Below the pieces are notes generated by a model. That model had not been told where the DNA came from. It saw only the letters and a program-made list of their open reading frames with translations, and did not search any database. From an uncultured Collinsella sp. (lineage in GTDB: Bacteria > Actinomycetota > Coriobacteriia > Coriobacteriales > Coriobacteriaceae), in the NCBI GenBank assembly GCA_905213265.1, contig CAJMHR010000029.1:1-30095 (forward strand): a stretch of 30,095 bases of DNA, read 5' to 3'. Made by a program: the position numbers and the translations under genes. The first letter of the stretch is position 1. Every line of letters starts with the position of its first letter. Below, one piece after another: positions 7,896 through 13,740 of this stretch.

Positions 7896-7962
7896 AGTTG
7901 CGGTGAAATAGGGACTGTTAAAAGCTTTAAAGCCGCCAAACCATCCCTATTTCACCGCAACT
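7896..7962. repeat. 19-bp perfect inverted repeat, 29-nt loop
   Basis: AGTTGCGGTGAAATAGGGA (7896-7914) is exactly reverse-complementary to 7944-7962. The loop starts CTGTTAAAAGC and includes an AAAGCTTT palindrome. It begins 49 nt after the S33 gene stop. There is no T-tract, so it is not a standard terminator. It looks like a REP- or MITE-type element; no second copy is in the window. Confidence 0.85.
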
Positions 7963-8061
7963 TACGATATGCCGGCGTTACGACCATCGCAGGTAGAAGG
8001 CGGAAAGCGAAAACGCGCCTAAGCGAGTGGCTTTAAATCGTAGGTCGAACAAAAGAAGCGA

Positions 8062-8161
8062 GCGCCGCCCAGAGCGAACAAGTTGGCATGAAAAAGGCGA
8101 GGCATAGACCTGATGGTCATGCCTCGCCTTTTGAATGACAAATTGTCGCTCTGGGCGGCGC
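8062..8161. repeat. 100-nt nested palindrome after proB
   Basis: The outer arms GCGCCGCCCAGAGCGA (8062-8077) and 8146-8161 pair perfectly over 16 bp. They continue, with a bulge and about four mismatches, through CAAnTTGnCAT to a second perfect block, AAAAGGCGAGGCAT, and a tip of GACC-TGAT-GGTC. The whole region folds into one hairpin. A second, truncated copy is at 30040-30095. Confidence 0.88.
8090..8134. terminator. Terminator core of the palindrome, after proB
   Basis: The inner stem AAAAGGCGAGGCAT / ATGCCTCGCCTTTT ends in a T run on either strand. On the minus strand it lies 42 nt beyond the proB stop and is probably the proB terminator. On the plus strand it could stop read-through from the S33 gene. 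Confidence 0.7.
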
Positions 8162-8175
8162 GCAGCGTCGACCCG

Positions 8176-9303
8176 TTAGGCGAAGACGATCAAATTATCT
8201 CGATGGATCGCGGGCTTCTCGGCCAGGTTTGCGAGCAAGCGGTTGCCGGCGATCTGGTCCTGGCGGCGGCCGGCAGCAAGCTCCAACACGTCCGAATCGG
8301 CCTCGGCGATACCGCGCGCGACAACCATGCCGCTCGGGTCGCACACGTCGAGCACATCGCCCTCGGCAAACGTGCCATCGACCTCGCGAATACCCACCGC
8401 GAGCAGAGAAGAACCACGGCTGACGAGCGCCTTCGCGGCACCGTCATCGACCGTCACCGAGCCATGTGCCTTGTCGCCCAGCGCAATCCACAGTTTGCGG
8501 GGCGCAATATCCAGGCGCTCCGCCGGCGGGTCGAACAGTGTACCCACGCTCTCGCCGCGGGCCAGACGCACGAGCGCATCGGGCTCCTCGCCCGAGCAAA
8601 TCACGCTCTGAATGCCGGCCGTCATCAAAATGCGGCTCGCGCGAATCTTGGTGATCATGCCGCCCGTACCCACCGAGGTCGAAGAATCGCCAGCCGAGGC
8701 GATGATCTTGGCATCGATTTTGTGCACGACCGGGACAAACTCGGCCGTCGGATCTTCGTGCGGATTGGCGGTGTAGAGGCCGTCGATGTCGGACAGCGTC
8801 ACGCAAAGATCGGCAGAAACCAGGCAGCTCACAAGCGCCGCCAGCGTGTCGTTGTCGCCGAACTTGATCTCGTCGACGGTAACGGTATCGTTCTCGTTGA
8901 CGACCGGCACCACGCCCAGCTCCACCAGACGCAGCAGGGCGTCGCGCGCGTGCAGATAGGACGTGCGACGCGCCGTGTCGTGACGCGTGAGCAGCACGAG
9001 CGAGGTGAGCAGGTCCCGCGCATGAAACTCCTCGTCGTAGGCCGACGAGATGATGCACTGACCGGCCGAGGCGCAGGCCTGCAGGCTCGGCAGGTCGCCG
9101 ACCGGCTTGCGATCGAAGCCCAGCACGGGATAACCGCAGGCAATAGCGCCCGAACTCACCACGACCAGACGCCAGCCGAGCTTACGCAGGGCCGCGGCCT
9201 GATCGGCCAGGCCGCCGATAAAGGCGCGGTTGACCTTGCCGTCGGTGCCCACCACCGTGGATGAACCGATCTTTACCACCATCGTTTTATAAGAAGTCGT
9301 CAT
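8176..9303 (-). CDS. proB: Glutamate 5-kinase
   Basis: First, normally feedback-inhibited enzyme of proline synthesis: ATP-dependent phosphorylation of glutamate. The 375 residues comprise an amino-acid-kinase domain (MVVKIGSSTVV at 8-18, VVSSGAIACG at 48-57, VVNENDTV near 137-144, SVGTGGMITKI near 215-225) and a C-terminal PUA domain (about 283-365), the usual two-domain form. The start is not well marked: neither the ATG at 9301-9303 nor the internal ATG at residue 8 has a good ribosome binding site. A small TTGCTC/GAGCAA hairpin (9320-9342) lies just upstream, so initiation may be leaderless or depend on read-through from pncB 95 nt upstream. The product links with ProA (5029-6315). Confidence 0.95.
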   Translation of the reverse strand: MTTSYKTMVVKIGSSTVVGTDGKVNRAFIGGLADQAAALRKLGWRLVVVSSGAIACGYPVLGFDRKPVGDLPSLQACASAGQCIISSAYDEEFHARDLLTSLVLLTRHDTARRTSYLHARDALLRLVELGVVPVVNENDTVTVDEIKFGDNDTLAALVSCLVSADLCVTLSDIDGLYTANPHEDPTAEFVPVVHKIDAKIIASAGDSSTSVGTGGMITKIRASRILMTAGIQSVICSGEEPDALVRLARGESVGTLFDPPAERLDIAPRKLWIALGDKAHGSVTVDDGAAKALVSRGSSLLAVGIREVDGTFAEGDVLDVCDPSGMVVARGIAEADSDVLELAAGRRQDQIAGNRLLANLAEKPAIHRDNLIVFA

Positions 9304-9398
9304 ACGTCAAACCAATCAATTGCTCAGCGAACGAGCGAGCAAAGAACAGCAGGCACGGGACAAGCGATAATAATTCGTTTTCCTCCGTCCCCTATGGA

Positions 9399-10904
9399 TC
9401 ATTTTGCCCAGGGGAAGGCCGAAGCCGCGGCCATGTTCTTGCGCACGAGCTCGTCGCGCACCTGAGCCAAGCCCTGCTCCATGCCCACTACGTAGGTCTG
9501 CGGGTACAGGAAACGCTTGTACGCCGCGTCCAGATGATCGAGCGACCAAGCGCAGCGGTCGCGCGCATCCTCGATGTTCTCACGCGGAGCCACCGCACTG
9601 CCGTTGCGCACGATCGGCACCAGCAGCTCGCGATATTCGAGTTCGGACACATCGGTCACCAGGGCGGCATCGTTCACGGCTACGAGGGTATTGCCGCGCG
9701 CGGCGCCCTCCCCTGCCAGATGATCCTCGTCATAAATCATGTCACAAACTGGGCCGCCAAAGCCGTCGTAATAACGGCGCACGCGCTGCACACCCGGGAT
9801 CGTGCGCTTGTAGGGCTGCTCGGAGAGCTTGACCACCGGCGTCCACGGATCTGTCTCACTCGCACGACGGGCCGAAAGCTTGTACACGCCGCCCAGCGCC
9901 GGCTGATCGTAGCAGGTCGCGAGCTTGGTGCCCACGCCAAAGCTATCGATGGGCGCGCCCTGGTCGATCAGTGACTGAATCGTGTACTCGTCCAAGTCGT
10001 TGGAAACCGAGATCCCCACATAAGGCAGGCCCTCGGCATCAAAACGACCGCGGACATACTTGGAGAGCTTGGCCAGGTCGCCCGAGTCAATGCGAATAGC
10101 CGACAGGCGCTCTCCCGCCGCCTCCATCTCCTTGGCAACCGTAATGGCATGCTCGCAGCCCTCGCGCACGTCGTAGGTATCGATGAGCAGCGTGCAATTC
10201 TTGGGGCTCGACTTGGCAAAGGCGCGGAAAGCTTCAAGCTCGGAATCAAAACTCATCACCCAGCTGTGCGCATGCGTGCCAAAGACGGGGATGCCGTAAC
10301 GGCGTCCGGCAAGCACATTGGACGTAGAGGAACAGCCGGCAACGTAGCTCGCGCGCGCAACGGCCAGACCGCCATCGGGACCCTGGGCGCGGCGCAGGCC
10401 AAACTCAGCCACGGGACGATCGTCGGCCGCCAGCACCACGCGCGCCGTCTTGGTGGCAACGAGCGTCTGGAAGCCGACGATGTTGAGCAGCGCCGTCTCG
10501 AGCAACTGGCACTCCAGCGCAGGGCCGGTGACACGCACCATGGGCTCGCGCGGAAACACGAGCTCGCCCTCGGGCACGGCGTCGATATTCACGTGCGCGC
10601 GGAAGTTGCGCAGATAGTCGAGGAATGCGGGCTTAAACATCGCGCCACCGGCCGGAGCCTGGAGCGAGGCCAGGTACTCGATGTCCTCGGACGTAAAGTG
10701 CAGGTTCTCGACGAGCTCGGGCAGCTCGGCGGTGCCGCACATGACGGCGTACGCGCTGCCAAACGGATGGTCGCGATAAAACGCGGTAAAACAACCCTGC
10801 TCATTGGCTTTGCCGCTCTCCCACAGGCCCTGGGCCATAGTGAGCTCGTACAGATCGGTGAGCATTGCAATGTCGGTGGGATGCGAGGTATCGGTCAAAG
10901 CCAT
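9399..10904 (-). CDS. pncB: Nicotinate phosphoribosyltransferase
   Basis: Converts nicotinate plus PRPP to nicotinate mononucleotide in NAD salvage, with ATP hydrolysis. The 501-residue protein has the type-II phosphoribosyltransferase fold. Family features are DLYELTMAQG near the start (17-26), the EFGLRRAQGPDGG block (167-179), the active-site histidine region FGTHAHSW (208-215; His211 or His213), and the PRPP-binding RIDSGDL segment near residue 270. The ATG at 10902-10904 has AAAGG seven bases upstream. It is on the same strand as proB and the small membrane protein upstream, with gaps of 95 and 83 nt and no strong terminator between, so co-transcription is possible. Confidence 0.95.
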   Translation of the reverse strand: MALTDTSHPTDIAMLTDLYELTMAQGLWESGKANEQGCFTAFYRDHPFGSAYAVMCGTAELPELVENLHFTSEDIEYLASLQAPAGGAMFKPAFLDYLRNFRAHVNIDAVPEGELVFPREPMVRVTGPALECQLLETALLNIVGFQTLVATKTARVVLAADDRPVAEFGLRRAQGPDGGLAVARASYVAGCSSTSNVLAGRRYGIPVFGTHAHSWVMSFDSELEAFRAFAKSSPKNCTLLIDTYDVREGCEHAITVAKEMEAAGERLSAIRIDSGDLAKLSKYVRGRFDAEGLPYVGISVSNDLDEYTIQSLIDQGAPIDSFGVGTKLATCYDQPALGGVYKLSARRASETDPWTPVVKLSEQPYKRTIPGVQRVRRYYDGFGGPVCDMIYDEDHLAGEGAARGNTLVAVNDAALVTDVSELEYRELLVPIVRNGSAVAPRENIEDARDRCAWSLDHLDAAYKRFLYPQTYVVGMEQGLAQVRDELVRKNMAAASAFPWAK

Positions 10905-10987
10905 GGGGCGACCTTTCGAATGCGTTGTACAGAGGTTGAGGGTTGGTTGGGACGGAATATGCGGGCATGGCGGCCGGCGTGAATCGG

Positions 10988-11440
10988 CTAGCGCAGCCCC
11001 ATGCTGGTCAGGATCGTGTAGCCCATAAAGACGACAAACGCGATCAGGGCGAGCACGATGATGATCTTTTGAGCCGGAGCCATACCGGGAATCTCATTCT
11101 CGGCCGTAGGCTCCTTAGAGGTGACCATGCGCTGGGCAAACGTCATCTCATCACGGCTCGGTTTGGGCTCGATGGGCTTGGGGTGGGCGGCCTTTTTAGG
11201 CTGAGGTTTGGGTGCGGTGGGCGCAGGCTTCGCAGCGGCGGGCTTGGGTGCGGGCTTGGGCGCGGGGGCGACGTTCGCGGCGGCTTCCTCGGCCTTCGCG
11301 CGCTCGGCACGCAGGGCAGCCAGCTCCTCACGCTCGCGACGAGCCTTTTCCTGCTCCTCGCGGCGTGTCTTCTCGGCGCGGAGCTCTTCCAACTCGGCGC
11401 GCTCCTCGGCAGACAGTGGTTGGGACTCAAGCTCGGCCAT
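10988..11440 (-). CDS. Tail-anchored coiled-coil protein of unknown function
   Basis: I do not recognise a family. The 150 residues fall into three parts: a highly charged Glu/Arg/Ala helix, probably coiled coil (about 8-55); a Pro/Ala/Lys linker of repeated APKP-like units (about 56-95); and a single hydrophobic segment near the end (KIIIVLALIAFVVFMGYTIL, 125-144) followed by a short polar tail. There is no signal peptide, which suggests a tail-anchored membrane protein with its bulk in the cytoplasm. The ATG has AAAGGG upstream. It lies directly downstream of a tRNA terminator and upstream of pncB. The low-complexity composition makes distant similarity searches unreliable. Confidence 0.75.
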   Translation of the reverse strand: MAELESQPLSAEERAELEELRAEKTRREEQEKARREREELAALRAERAKAEEAAANVAPAPKPAPKPAAAKPAPTAPKPQPKKAAHPKPIEPKPSRDEMTFAQRMVTSKEPTAENEIPGMAPAQKIIIVLALIAFVVFMGYTILTSMGLR

Positions 11441-11458
11441 AGTTCAGCCCTTTCTTTT

Positions 11459-11491
11459 TAAAAAAAGCCGCCGACACAATGTCAGCGGCTT
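11459..11491 (-). terminator. Intrinsic terminator of the tRNA-Ala gene
   Basis: On the minus strand AAGCCGCTGACA pairs with TGTCGGCGGCTT (one T-G wobble) across a 3-nt loop, followed by a long T run. It starts 14 nt after the tRNA 3' end. Confidence 0.88.
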
Positions 11492-11505
11492 ATCAAATCC
11501 AAGGG

Positions 11506-11578
11506 TGGAGACGAAGGGAGTCGAACCCTCGGCCTCTGCCATGCGACGGCAGCGCTCTCCCAACTGAGCTACGTCCCC
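11506..11578 (-). tRNA. tRNA-Ala (anticodon CGC)
   Basis: 73 nt fold into a full cloverleaf. The acceptor is GGGGACG / CGTCTCC with the alanine identity pair G3-U70. The D arm is GCTC-AGTTGGGA-GAGC. The anticodon arm is CTGCC-GTCGCAT-GGCAG with anticodon CGC (reads GCG). The variable loop is AGGCC and the T arm GAGGG-TTCGACT-CCCTT. Discriminator A73 is followed by CCC, so CCA is not encoded. A promoter and a terminator flank it. Confidence 0.96.
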
Positions 11579-11591
11579 AGGACAAGTTGAT

Positions 11592-11619
11592 ATTTTACCT
11601 ACGGCTCGCTAACTGTCAA
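11592..11619 (-). promoter_or_regulatory. Sigma-70 promoter of tRNA-Ala
   Basis: On the minus strand TTGACA, a 16-nt spacer and TAAAAT lie 13 nt upstream of the mature tRNA 5' end. The -35 is perfect and the -10 differs from consensus at one position. Predicted transcription starts a few nt before the tRNA. Confidence 0.85.
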
Positions 11620-11637
11620 CGCCCAATACCCAGTCTT

Positions 11638-11735
11638 TTTGGGACAGGGCTATTTTAGCCACCTTGCGAGCGAACCAACCGATGATTTTTCTGGGACGGG
11701 GATTAAAAAAGGCTCTGTTAGACCAGGATTGACAT
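11638..11735. repeat. Left half of the nested inverted repeat enclosing the IS
   Basis: Positions 11681-11735 (55 nt, including the 25-bp IS terminal repeat) are reverse-complementary to 13107-13161 with one mismatch. Further out, a GGGACRGGGCTWTTTTAGC unit at 11641-11659 matches the inverse of 13177-13195, with a diverged spacer between. Thus about 98 nt on the left mirror about 92 nt on the right. Confidence 0.85.
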
Positions 11736-11793
11736 ACATGTGTCCCCACGGTGCCATATCGTTGACCTCGTAGATCGCGATGATGGGGGCAAC

Positions 11794-12849
11794 ATGAACG
11801 CCGAAGACCTGGTCCTCAACTTCAAGAAGGGCATGGCGAACCTCAGCAAGACCGAGCGCCGCCGCGCTATCGAGTCCGTCAGGGACGTGATCCGCGCGGC
11901 GGCGTTCGACGACGCGGCCGGCTCCGCCTACGAAATCGAACGCTGCCCGCGCTGCGGGTCCGTCGCGGTCGTGAAGAAGGGCAAATCGAAGAACGGCGAG
12001 CAGCGCTACCTCTGCCGGGGCTGCGGCAGGACCTTCGGCATGGGCAGCGAGCGCATCCTGGGGACGAGCAGGCTCCCGAAGGAGACCTGGATGGCCTACG
12101 CCGAGTGCTTCGTGCTCATGCTGCCCCTGCGCGAGTGCGCGAGGCGCTGCCGCGTCTGCCTCAAGACCGCCTACACCATGCGCCACAGGCTGATCGAGTG
12201 CCTCTCGGCCTACTCCCCCTCGTTCAGGGTCGAGCGGGGCTGCGGCTGCGAGCTCGACGAGACCTACTTCCCCGAGTCGTTCAAGGGCAACCACGCGAAG
12301 GGGTCGTTCACGATGCCGCGCCCCTCCCGGCACCGCGGCAAGCAGGTGCACAGGCGCGGGCTGTCGCGCGAGCGGATTTGCGTCATGACCGGCGTGAACG
12401 ACTCGAACGAGACGTTCCTCGAGGTCACGGGGCGGGGCGCCCTTTCGAGGGAGCGCGCCATGGACGCGCTGAGGGGCCGCATCGCGGCCGGCTCGGTCGT
12501 CGCGACCGACAGGGCGGCCGTCTACGTCAATGTCCTCGCGGAACTCGAGGTCGCCGCGCACGCGGCCTACGACCCCAAGGACCGCTCCGGGGGAACCATC
12601 AACCGGATCAACACCGTCCACTCGCTCCTCGGCGCCTTCATGGAGCCGTTCAAGGGCGTGTCGACGAAGCACCTCGATGCCTACCTCGCCTGGTTCAGGT
12701 GGTGCCGGACCTTCATGGCGACCGATTCCGGCGCCGCCGGGCGCACGGTCGCGCGGCAGCTCGCGCACGGCGTCTGCAGGAGCCGCGTCCGCGACATGTT
12801 CAACGTGGGGCCGCCCTACATGGACTACTGGGCCGCGCCCGCCGCATAG
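11794..12849 (+). CDS. IS1595-family (ISXO2-like) transposase
   Basis: DDE-fold transposase, apparently intact at 351 residues. An N-terminal zinc ribbon (CPRCG at 51-55 and CRGCG at 74-78) precedes a helical linker and the ISXO2-like catalytic domain. Candidate catalytic residues are Asp155 (CELDETYF), Asp239 (VVATDRAAVY) and a residue of the INTVHSLLGAF segment (Asn273 or His276) in place of the classical Glu; family subgroups are known to vary at that third position. The ATG at 11794 was chosen over an upstream GTG at 11740, because similarity starts here and GGGGGC precedes it. The stop is followed 46 nt later by the antitoxin gene. It lies inside the 25-bp inverted repeats. Confidence 0.88.
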   Translation: MNAEDLVLNFKKGMANLSKTERRRAIESVRDVIRAAAFDDAAGSAYEIERCPRCGSVAVVKKGKSKNGEQRYLCRGCGRTFGMGSERILGTSRLPKETWMAYAECFVLMLPLRECARRCRVCLKTAYTMRHRLIECLSAYSPSFRVERGCGCELDETYFPESFKGNHAKGSFTMPRPSRHRGKQVHRRGLSRERICVMTGVNDSNETFLEVTGRGALSRERAMDALRGRIAAGSVVATDRAAVYVNVLAELEVAAHAAYDPKDRSGGTINRINTVHSLLGAFMEPFKGVSTKHLDAYLAWFRWCRTFMATDSGAAGRTVARQLAHGVCRSRVRDMFNVGPPYMDYWAAPAA

Positions 12850-12855
12850 AGGCGG

Positions 12856-12861
12856 TAGAAT
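12856..12861 (+). promoter_or_regulatory. Possible -10 of the passenger antitoxin
   Basis: TAGAAT lies 34 nt upstream of the antitoxin ATG, just after the transposase stop. There is no convincing -35. If real, it would allow antitoxin expression independent of the transposase. Confidence 0.3.
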
Positions 12862-12895
12862 GGTCGCACCGCGATACACGAGGAGGGGTGAGGCC

Positions 12896-13093
12896 ATGCC
12901 GTCGAACATACCGGCCACGACGATCCGCATCGACCCGGAGGTCAAGAAGGAGGCCACGGCCATCCTGGACGAGCTCGGCCTGTCCATGTCCACCGCCGTC
13001 AACGCGTTCCTCAGGGCGCTCGTCCGGGAGGGCGGGATGCCGTTCGAGATGAGGGTCAAGACGCCGGCGCCCGACGGGGAGACGGCGAGTTAG
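12896..13093 (+). CDS. RelB/DinJ-family antitoxin, orphan, carried by the IS
   Basis: A 65-residue protein with the N-terminal ribbon-helix-helix pattern of type II antitoxins: a strand PATTIRIDPEVKKEA (6-20), helix ATAILDELGLS (20-30), then MSTAVNAFLRALVREGGMPF (31-50), the hallmark RelB/DinJ helix and PF turn. The C-terminal toxin-wrapping tail is short (about 15 residues). In known systems the protein binds a RelE/YafQ mRNA interferase and represses its own operon. Here no toxin gene follows: the element ends 14 nt downstream of the stop with its terminal repeat. The ATG has AGGAGG upstream at good spacing. It is shorter than typical DinJ (about 86 residues), so it may be DNA-binding only or a solitary antidote. 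Confidence 0.85.
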   Translation: MPSNIPATTIRIDPEVKKEATAILDELGLSMSTAVNAFLRALVREGGMPFEMRVKTPAPDGETAS

Positions 13094-13106
13094 CCGGCAG
13101 GTCGGC

Positions 13107-13198
13107 ATGTCAATCCTGGTCTAACAGAGCCTTTTTTAATCCCCGTCCCAGAATAATCATCTATGGTGACCGACCAGCTAAAAAAGCCCCGTCCCAAA
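13107..13198. repeat. Right half of the nested inverted repeat enclosing the IS
   Basis: Mirror of 11638-11735: the IS terminal repeat, then AATCCCCGTCCCAG, a diverged spacer, and an inverted GGGACGGGGCTTTTTTAGC unit (13177-13195). The last unit lies right at the end of the minus-strand ModE-like gene (stop 13203) and could also act as its hairpin terminator. Confidence 0.8.
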
Positions 13199-13202
13199 TT
13201 GG

Positions 13203-13547
13203 CTACTCTTTGATGCTGGCGATGAGGGCGTTGGCTTTGGTGGCGATGACGTTGTTAATGTCGGCCTGCAGCTCTTCGTAGACCGCTATGGCTCGCTCGC
13301 CGGCGGGGGTGAGGGTGGATCCGCGGGCGCCGTCGCGCTCGATGAGCTTGCAGCCCAGCTGACCTTCGGCCTCGTTTACAATGCGCCAGGCCTTGGAATA
13401 CGCCATGCCCATGCTCTTGGCGGCGCGGTTGAGCGAGTGCTCGCGGGCAATACCCTGCAGCAGCAAGACGCAGCCGTGGCCGAACACGCCCGGCAGATCC
13501 TTGTCGCACGCTTGAATGACCAACTTTGCCGTCGTCTTGTACTCCAT
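13203..13547 (-). CDS. ModE-like winged-helix regulator (DNA-binding domain only)
   Basis: A 114-residue LysR/ModE-type winged helix-turn-helix protein. It has a glycine-rich lead-in (GVFGHGCVLLLQGI), the recognition segment SLNRAAKSMGMAYSKAWRIV and a wing with RDGARGSTLTPAGERAIAVYEEL, which matches the N-terminal domain of molybdate regulators. The molybdate-binding C-terminal domains of full ModE are missing, as in many single-domain relatives, so the ligand is unknown. The start is uncertain: an ATG at 13547 or a GTG three codons earlier at 13556; GGGGAG upstream suits the ATG better. It is divergent from guaB with a 190-nt gap, so it might control guaB, but nothing shows that directly. 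Confidence 0.82.
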   Translation of the reverse strand: MEYKTTAKLVIQACDKDLPGVFGHGCVLLLQGIAREHSLNRAAKSMGMAYSKAWRIVNEAEGQLGCKLIERDGARGSTLTPAGERAIAVYEELQADINNVIATKANALIASIKE

Positions 13548-13652
13548 GTGCTCCACGTCTCCCCGCTAAAGTGTTTGCTGGGCAAACGCATAGCCTGCGT
13601 CAAACCCTCGTGTGCTCTTCTTAAATCATGCATTGTAGCAGTCAAAGTGCGT

Positions 13653-13658
13653 TAAGAT
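13653..13658 (+). promoter_or_regulatory. Possible -10 of guaB
   Basis: TAAGAT, 82 nt upstream of the guaB start, has no clear -35. The leader that follows holds a TTGGGCGCCCAA perfect palindrome at about 13671-13682 and a longer imperfect CCCAG/CTGGG stem around it. Confidence 0.4.
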
Positions 13659-13740
13659 ACTTCCCCAGTATTGGGCGCCCAAGGTTGGGCTGGGTCCTAC
13701 GAGGCCTGCAGCCGACCGGTCGCATGGAAAAAGGAGAAAC

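Larger units (their letters stand above)
11711..13131. mobile_element. IS1595/ISXO2-like insertion sequence with passenger antitoxin
   Basis: A 1421-bp element bounded by perfect 25-bp terminal inverted repeats that begin GGCTCTGTTAGACC and end GGATTGACAT (11711-11735 and 13107-13131). It holds a zinc-ribbon/DDE transposase and a RelB/DinJ-like antitoxin in the same direction. Coding sequence inside is rich in AGG arginine codons and GGG/GGC runs unlike the neighbours, which suggests recent foreign origin. The expected 8-bp direct target duplication is absent at this boundary; flanks are inverted instead (TTAAAAAA left, TTTTTTAA right). Confidence 0.88.

Noticed and set aside
9320..9342. TTGCTC/GAGCAA hairpin between pncB and proB as a terminator
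   Set aside because: Only six base pairs and no T-tract; too weak to call, though it may affect proB initiation.
11740..11793. Upstream GTG start for the IS transposase
   Set aside because: No ribosome binding site at useful distance and the added 18 residues look non-homologous; the ATG at 11794 fits better.
12105..13052. Arg/Pro-rich open frame overlapping the transposase
   Set aside because: A frame-shifted reading of the GC-rich transposase gene with no motif and no ribosome binding site.
13094..13131. Possible toxin partner for the RelB/DinJ-like antitoxin
   Set aside because: Only 13 nt separate the antitoxin stop from the terminal repeat, and no toxin-like frame exists upstream other than the transposase.
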